Shown here piece after piece: positions 53,001 to 56,456 of a stretch of DNA of 56,456 nt. Under the pieces are notes generated by a model that did not search any database, was not told the DNA's origin, and was given only the letters and a program-made list of their open reading frames with translations. Source of the stretch: Nitrospirillum amazonense (GTDB lineage Bacteria; Pseudomonadota; Alphaproteobacteria; Azospirillales; Azospirillaceae). The stretch's first letter is position 1; each line of letters begins with the position of its first letter. A program made the translations under genes and the position numbers. The DNA is taken from positions 1 through 56,456 of the forward strand of contig NZ_VITV01000014.1 of assembly GCF_007828035.1 (NCBI RefSeq), read 5' to 3'.

Positions 53001-53951
53001 ATGCAGAGTGGCCGTAGAGGCTTCCTGAAGCTCGGCGGCGGCACCTTGGCCATGCTGGCCTTGCCGCACCCCCTGATGGCCGCGACGGCGACCAATCCGC
53101 CCATCATCGATGTCCATCTGCACGCCTATCCAGCGTCGATGCGCTTCGAAAACCCCATCGTCAATCCCATCACTGGCGCCAAGAGCCCTATCAAGACCGG
53201 GGCCGACCACCTCACGGCCTGCCTGGCGGAGATGAAACGCCTGAACGTGGTCAGGGGCGTGGTCAGCGGCGGCGACGGTGACCGGCTGCAAGCTGCCGTG
53301 GACTGGCACGACCGGGACGCCGGCCGCATCCTGGTGGGCGCCGGCATCCGCGGATCGGCGGATACGCCTCTGCCACCACTAGAGGACCTGCGCAAGCTGC
53401 ACGCGCAGGGCAAGCTGCAGGTGCTGGGGGAACTGACGTCCCAGTATGCCGGCCTGCCGTTGAGCGACCCGCAATACGACCCCTACCTGTCCCTGGCGGA
53501 AGAACTGGACATTCCGGTGGCCTTGCACACCGGCACCATGCCCGAGGGCACCACCTTTGACCCCTGCTGTCGCACCGCCCGGGCCCGCTTCGGCAATCCC
53601 GAATATGTCGAGGAGGCGCTGAACAAGCATCCCAAGCTGCGCCTGAACCTCATGCATTGCGGCTGGCCCTACCTGGAAGACACCATGGCCATGCTGATGC
53701 TGTATCCCAATGTCTATGCGGATACGGGCGCCATCGACTGGCTGCTGCCGCGACCGGCCTTCAACGACTACCTGAAGGCCCTGGTCGACGCCGGCTTCGG
53801 CAAGCGCATCATGTTCGGGACGGACCAGATGTATTGGCCGGACGCCATCGGCCTAGCCGTCGACCGCATCAAGTCGGCCCCTTTCCTGACGGAGGACCAG
53901 AGGCGGGACATCTTCTACAACAACGCCGTCCGCTTCTATAAACTGGGCTGA
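53001..53951 (+). CDS. Tat-exported TIM-barrel amidohydrolase
   Basis: The 316-aa protein begins MQSGRRGFLKLGGGTLAMLA, a twin-arginine signal (RRGFLK). The mature protein has the HxH metal motif in IIDVHLHAYP, LALHTGTMPEGTTF with the next His, LNLMHCGWPYLEDTMAMLML, and MFGTDQMYWPDAIGLAV with the catalytic Asp. It belongs to the amidohydrolase-related (ACMSD-type) group; whether it hydrolyses or decarboxylates its substrate is unknown. A GGGAGG ribosome site is ten bases upstream. Confidence 0.88.
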   Translation: MQSGRRGFLKLGGGTLAMLALPHPLMAATATNPPIIDVHLHAYPASMRFENPIVNPITGAKSPIKTGADHLTACLAEMKRLNVVRGVVSGGDGDRLQAAVDWHDRDAGRILVGAGIRGSADTPLPPLEDLRKLHAQGKLQVLGELTSQYAGLPLSDPQYDPYLSLAEELDIPVALHTGTMPEGTTFDPCCRTARARFGNPEYVEEALNKHPKLRLNLMHCGWPYLEDTMAMLMLYPNVYADTGAIDWLLPRPAFNDYLKALVDAGFGKRIMFGTDQMYWPDAIGLAVDRIKSAPFLTEDQRRDIFYNNAVRFYKLG

Positions 53952-53966
53952 GATTTTGTCGGGACA

Positions 53967-53990
53967 GCCGCCGGGACTGCCCGGCGGCTG
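53967..53990. terminator. hairpin between convergent genes
   Basis: AGCCGCCGGG (53967-53976) and CCCGGCGGCT (53981-53990) form a perfect 10-bp stem with a four-base loop between the amidohydrolase and TpsB stops. It can serve as a bidirectional terminator, though U-runs are weak. Confidence 0.6.
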
Positions 53991-53997
53991 GTCCGCG

Positions 53998-55767
53998 TCA
54001 ATAGCTGAGCGTCACGGAAACGTGGCTGAGTTCGCCCTTTTCCGCCGCCCCTGGCAGCTTGCGCAGCTGCCAGCCGTAGGCGAACTTCACCGTCAGATAG
54101 GTGCCATAGGTGTAGCCCAGGCCCACACCGGTGCTGGCCAGGTTGACGTTGTCACTCTCCCCGGCCGGGATGTTGCGGTTCCACAGGCTGCCGTAATCGA
54201 AGAAGGCCAGCAGCTGCAGGGCGTCATCGGGGCCGCGTTGCACCAGCTTGAAGGCGCGGCTGCGCAACTCGGTGCTGATCAGCACGCCCTGGTCGCCGTT
54301 CACCGCGCGCTCGTCATAGCCGCGCAGGATGTCGGCGCCGCCGGCGCCCAGCTGTTCCGTGTCGAGCAGGGCGCGGTTGCTCAGCTGCCCCACCACGCGG
54401 GTGGCCCAGACCGCCTCTTCCGGCAGCTTCACCAGGCGGTTCAGCTCGCTACGGACATAAAGATAGTTGGCCTTGGCGCCCAGGCGGCCGGACTGGTTGT
54501 CGCCCGGCTGGAAAGCGGCGTTGGTGTTGTCCCCGGTCAGGCCGCCGGGGCTCCACACCAGGGTGTTGCTCCACCCCGTGCTGCCCCAGGCGTCACCCAG
54601 GGTGGCGTTGTAGTTGGCGGAGAACTGGTTGATCTCCGTCGCCGTGCGCGAAATCTGGACGCCACCGAAGGCCAGATTGTTGTTGGTGGTCTTGAAGTCG
54701 TAGCCGAATTCCAGCTGGTGGGAGAAATCCGGCGTCCGCGCCAACGGGATTTGATAGCGCAGGCTGGCCTGGCCGCTCTTGCCCACCAGGCCGAAATCGT
54801 TGCCCACATTGGGCACGCTTTCCTCATAGCTGCCGAAGATCATCAGGCGGTCCTGCCAGGGCAGGGGCGCCAGCCAGCTGAGGGAATGGCCGACAAAGGA
54901 GGCGTTCCGCCCGCCCGGCCGGTCATGCCAGAAATCGTTGCTGGTGGTCAGCTGATAGGACAGTTGCTCATCCTGCCAGAAGGCATTGCCCCAGTTGAAA
55001 CCCAGGTTCCAGCGGTCGCGGCCCGTGCTGGGCGCGCCGCTGTTGTCATAGCCGGCGTAGACGCGCAGGGGGAAACGGTCGCGGGTGGACAGCACCAGAT
55101 CGGTGGTACCCGGCGTGGCACCTGGGCGGTAGACCAGATCCACCTGGCGGAAGGGGTTCTCATTCAGGCCGTTGACCTCGCGCAGCAAGCGCTCACCCTC
55201 CACCCGGTCGCCGGGGTGGATGCTGATATGGCGGGTCAGTAAAGCGCTGTCGAACCACTCGTTGCCCTCGGCCGCCACCTGGCCCACCGTGAATTCGCGC
55301 ACCACCACCTGCACGGTGCCGTTGTCGATATCCTGTTCCGGCACCAGCACGTCGACCAGCGGATGGTCGTTGTCGCGGTAGAAGGCGACGATGTGGCGGG
55401 CCAGCTCATTCAGGTCCGCCAGGCGCAGGGGCTTGCCGATGTAGGCCTCGGCGATGGGGCGGAAGCCGGGGCGGTCCAGGATGTCGATGCCGCCAGTGTC
55501 CACGCCGGTGACGGTGCTGCCGCGCGGCTTCACGGCGGCCGGCGAGGGCACGAAGGCCAGGCCCTTCAGCTGGGACAGGATCACCCGGTCTGACTCGGGC
55601 GCGGGGGCGGCCGGCATGGGCGGCTGTGGCGGCTGGTCCACCGGCGCCTTTGCGGGCGGCTCCTTGGGCGCGATGCGCTCATAGCTCTGCGCCTGCGCCC
55701 GCAGGGACGTCAGCGACAGGCCGGCCAAGAGCAGGGCGGTGAGAACGCGTGCCGGAGGGACGGACAT
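53998..55767 (-). CDS. two-partner secretion outer-membrane transporter (ShlB/FhaC-like)
   Basis: The start at 55767 (MSVPPARVLTALLLAGLSLT) gives 589 aa with a signal peptide ending AQA. POTRA domains occupy residues about 60-230 (YIGKPLRLADLNELARHIVA; VVREFTVGQVAAEGNEWFDS); then a 16-strand barrel begins with RVYAGYDNSGAPSTGRDRWN and ends in a terminal Tyr (HVSVTLSY). It exports the large TpsA exoprotein. It lies directly downstream of the MBG-repeat gene, with 77 bases between. Confidence 0.9.
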   Translation of the reverse strand: MSVPPARVLTALLLAGLSLTSLRAQAQSYERIAPKEPPAKAPVDQPPQPPMPAAPAPESDRVILSQLKGLAFVPSPAAVKPRGSTVTGVDTGGIDILDRPGFRPIAEAYIGKPLRLADLNELARHIVAFYRDNDHPLVDVLVPEQDIDNGTVQVVVREFTVGQVAAEGNEWFDSALLTRHISIHPGDRVEGERLLREVNGLNENPFRQVDLVYRPGATPGTTDLVLSTRDRFPLRVYAGYDNSGAPSTGRDRWNLGFNWGNAFWQDEQLSYQLTTSNDFWHDRPGGRNASFVGHSLSWLAPLPWQDRLMIFGSYEESVPNVGNDFGLVGKSGQASLRYQIPLARTPDFSHQLEFGYDFKTTNNNLAFGGVQISRTATEINQFSANYNATLGDAWGSTGWSNTLVWSPGGLTGDNTNAAFQPGDNQSGRLGAKANYLYVRSELNRLVKLPEEAVWATRVVGQLSNRALLDTEQLGAGGADILRGYDERAVNGDQGVLISTELRSRAFKLVQRGPDDALQLLAFFDYGSLWNRNIPAGESDNVNLASTGVGLGYTYGTYLTVKFAYGWQLRKLPGAAEKGELSHVSVTLSY

Positions 55768-55844
55768 GGAATTCCTGGGCATGGAGGCGGTCGTGGGAGA
55801 AGGGATGGCGGGCGTGGGGGCGGAGGGGACGATCATGGCGCGCT

Positions 55845-56456
55845 TCAGCGCCACCGCTTGGCGATGTCGAACTCCGTCTCATCCGTCCCATCCTGGTGGG
55901 CGGCGGAGAAGGTCGAGGTGTTGGTGATGGCGCCGGTGGCCGTGGCGGGTGGCGCCAGGTAGATGACGCGATAGTTGCCCTGCGAGTAGTCTGACCCCAC
56001 CAGGGGCTGGGTGGGGGTGAAGGGCACTTTGCCGGAGGGCTGGTCCACGAAGTGGGTGGAGGACGGCACCTCGGGTACCACCAGGGGCGGTGACGTGTCC
56101 GCCTGCACCGTCAGGGTGCCGGCGACGTAGCTGATGAGGTAATTGCCGGACGTGAGGCCCCCCGGCGTGATCGTGTAGGTGCCGGACGCTGTCCCGCCAC
56201 CGTTGTAGACCAGGCTGCCGCCCAGGACGGCGGCCGTTTCGCCATTCACGAAGCCGTTGTACCTGGCGCTGTAGGCCGGGGTGTCGCCGAAGGCGACGGT
56301 GACGTCGTTGGCGGTGACGGTCAGGGCGGCCTTGTTCACCGTCAGGGTGCCGGCGACATAGCTGATGTCGTAGTTGGCGCTGGTGAGGCCGCCGGGGGTG
56401 AGGGTGTAGCTGCCGGCGTTGGTGCCGGCGCCGCTGACCGTCAGGGTGCCGCCCAG
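55845..56456 (-). CDS. TpsA-type exoprotein C-terminus with MBG repeats, partial
   Basis: The frame is open to the window edge, so only the last 203 residues are seen. It contains MBG-type repeats of 77 residues (YVAGTLTVNKAALTVTANDV, then TYTITPGGLTSGNYLISYVA) that form extended beta units in filamentous-haemagglutinin-like surface proteins. A non-repeat tail follows (HFVDQPSGKVPFTPTQPLVG) and ends DETEFDIAKRWR. With the TpsB gene downstream it makes a two-partner secretion system for adhesion or competition. Confidence 0.85.
   Translation of the reverse strand: MGGTLTVSGAGTNAGSYTLTPGGLTSANYDISYVAGTLTVNKAALTVTANDVTVAFGDTPAYSARYNGFVNGETAAVLGGSLVYNGGGTASGTYTITPGGLTSGNYLISYVAGTLTVQADTSPPLVVPEVPSSTHFVDQPSGKVPFTPTQPLVGSDYSQGNYRVIYLAPPATATGAITNTSTFSAAHQDGTDETEFDIAKRWR
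56107..56456 (-). repeat. 231-bp MBG-domain coding repeats
   Basis: The segment starting at 56107 recurs at 56338 with few differences (period 231 bp, 77 codons). At least one full unit and part of a second are within the window, and the array probably continues upstream of the gene's visible part. Confidence 0.8.

Overview
The window is GC-rich bacterial DNA, most likely from an alphaproteobacterium near the Azospirillaceae (inference). It opens with the end of an rrn operon: the 3' part of a 5S rRNA, then a tRNA-fMet whose C1:A72 mismatch and CAT anticodon mark it as the initiator. The gene set (ChrBA, HME-RND efflux, HupE, TonB receptor, class-III aminotransferase, two-partner secretion) fits a metabolically versatile soil or rhizosphere organism.

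The last 20 bases of tRNA-fMet (237-256) recur exactly at 47956-47975. Directly inside the left copy lies a decayed serine recombinase whose reading frame runs into the tRNA. Next to it are a Cas3 HD-nuclease fragment and a frameshifted trbI-like conjugation gene. I read 257-47975 as a roughly 47.7-kb genomic island in tRNA-fMet, derived from an integrative conjugative element that has lost its mobility functions. The right edge is complex: an inverted copy of the left junction, two tRNA 3' ends each followed by a hairpin, and a possible IS481-type leader.

The island cargo falls into five blocks. (1) 3050-10760: a nickel/cobalt-type efflux operon, rcnR-rcnA-small protein-czcCBA, behind a C-tract/G-tract operator. 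(2) 10813-17043: a chromate block, with a short ChrB paralogue, a DUF1259 protein and a beta-propeller protein divergent from a 47-aa membrane protein, ChrB and ChrA; an EamA permease with a very His-rich tail follows. (3) 17064-31877: catabolism and uptake of an amino compound (M20 amidohydrolase, Lrp regulator, omega-aminotransferase, tartrate/malate-type dehydrogenase, succinate-semialdehyde dehydrogenase, GNAT, peptide-type ABC importer, PuuB-like oxidase, GhrA-like reductase). (4) 31874-39608: metal acquisition and handling (PepSY protein, TonB receptor, membrane anchor protein, HupE, two periplasmic proteins, DUF2231, CusF-like chaperone, Cys-rich protein). (5) 39842-47290: a plus-strand pathway of unknown substrate (HAD, bicupin, DUF1624 membrane protein, D-threonine-aldolase-like enzyme, RidA, aldehyde dehydrogenase, FAD oxidase).

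Right of the island, from about 47976, lie a terminator hairpin and genes that look chromosomal: an RlmL-type rRNA methyltransferase, TetR with an FAD monooxygenase, an alpha/beta hydrolase, a Tat-exported amidohydrolase, and a two-partner secretion pair (TpsB complete, TpsA cut by the window end).

All functional names rest on motifs and family resemblance read by eye; no database search was run.
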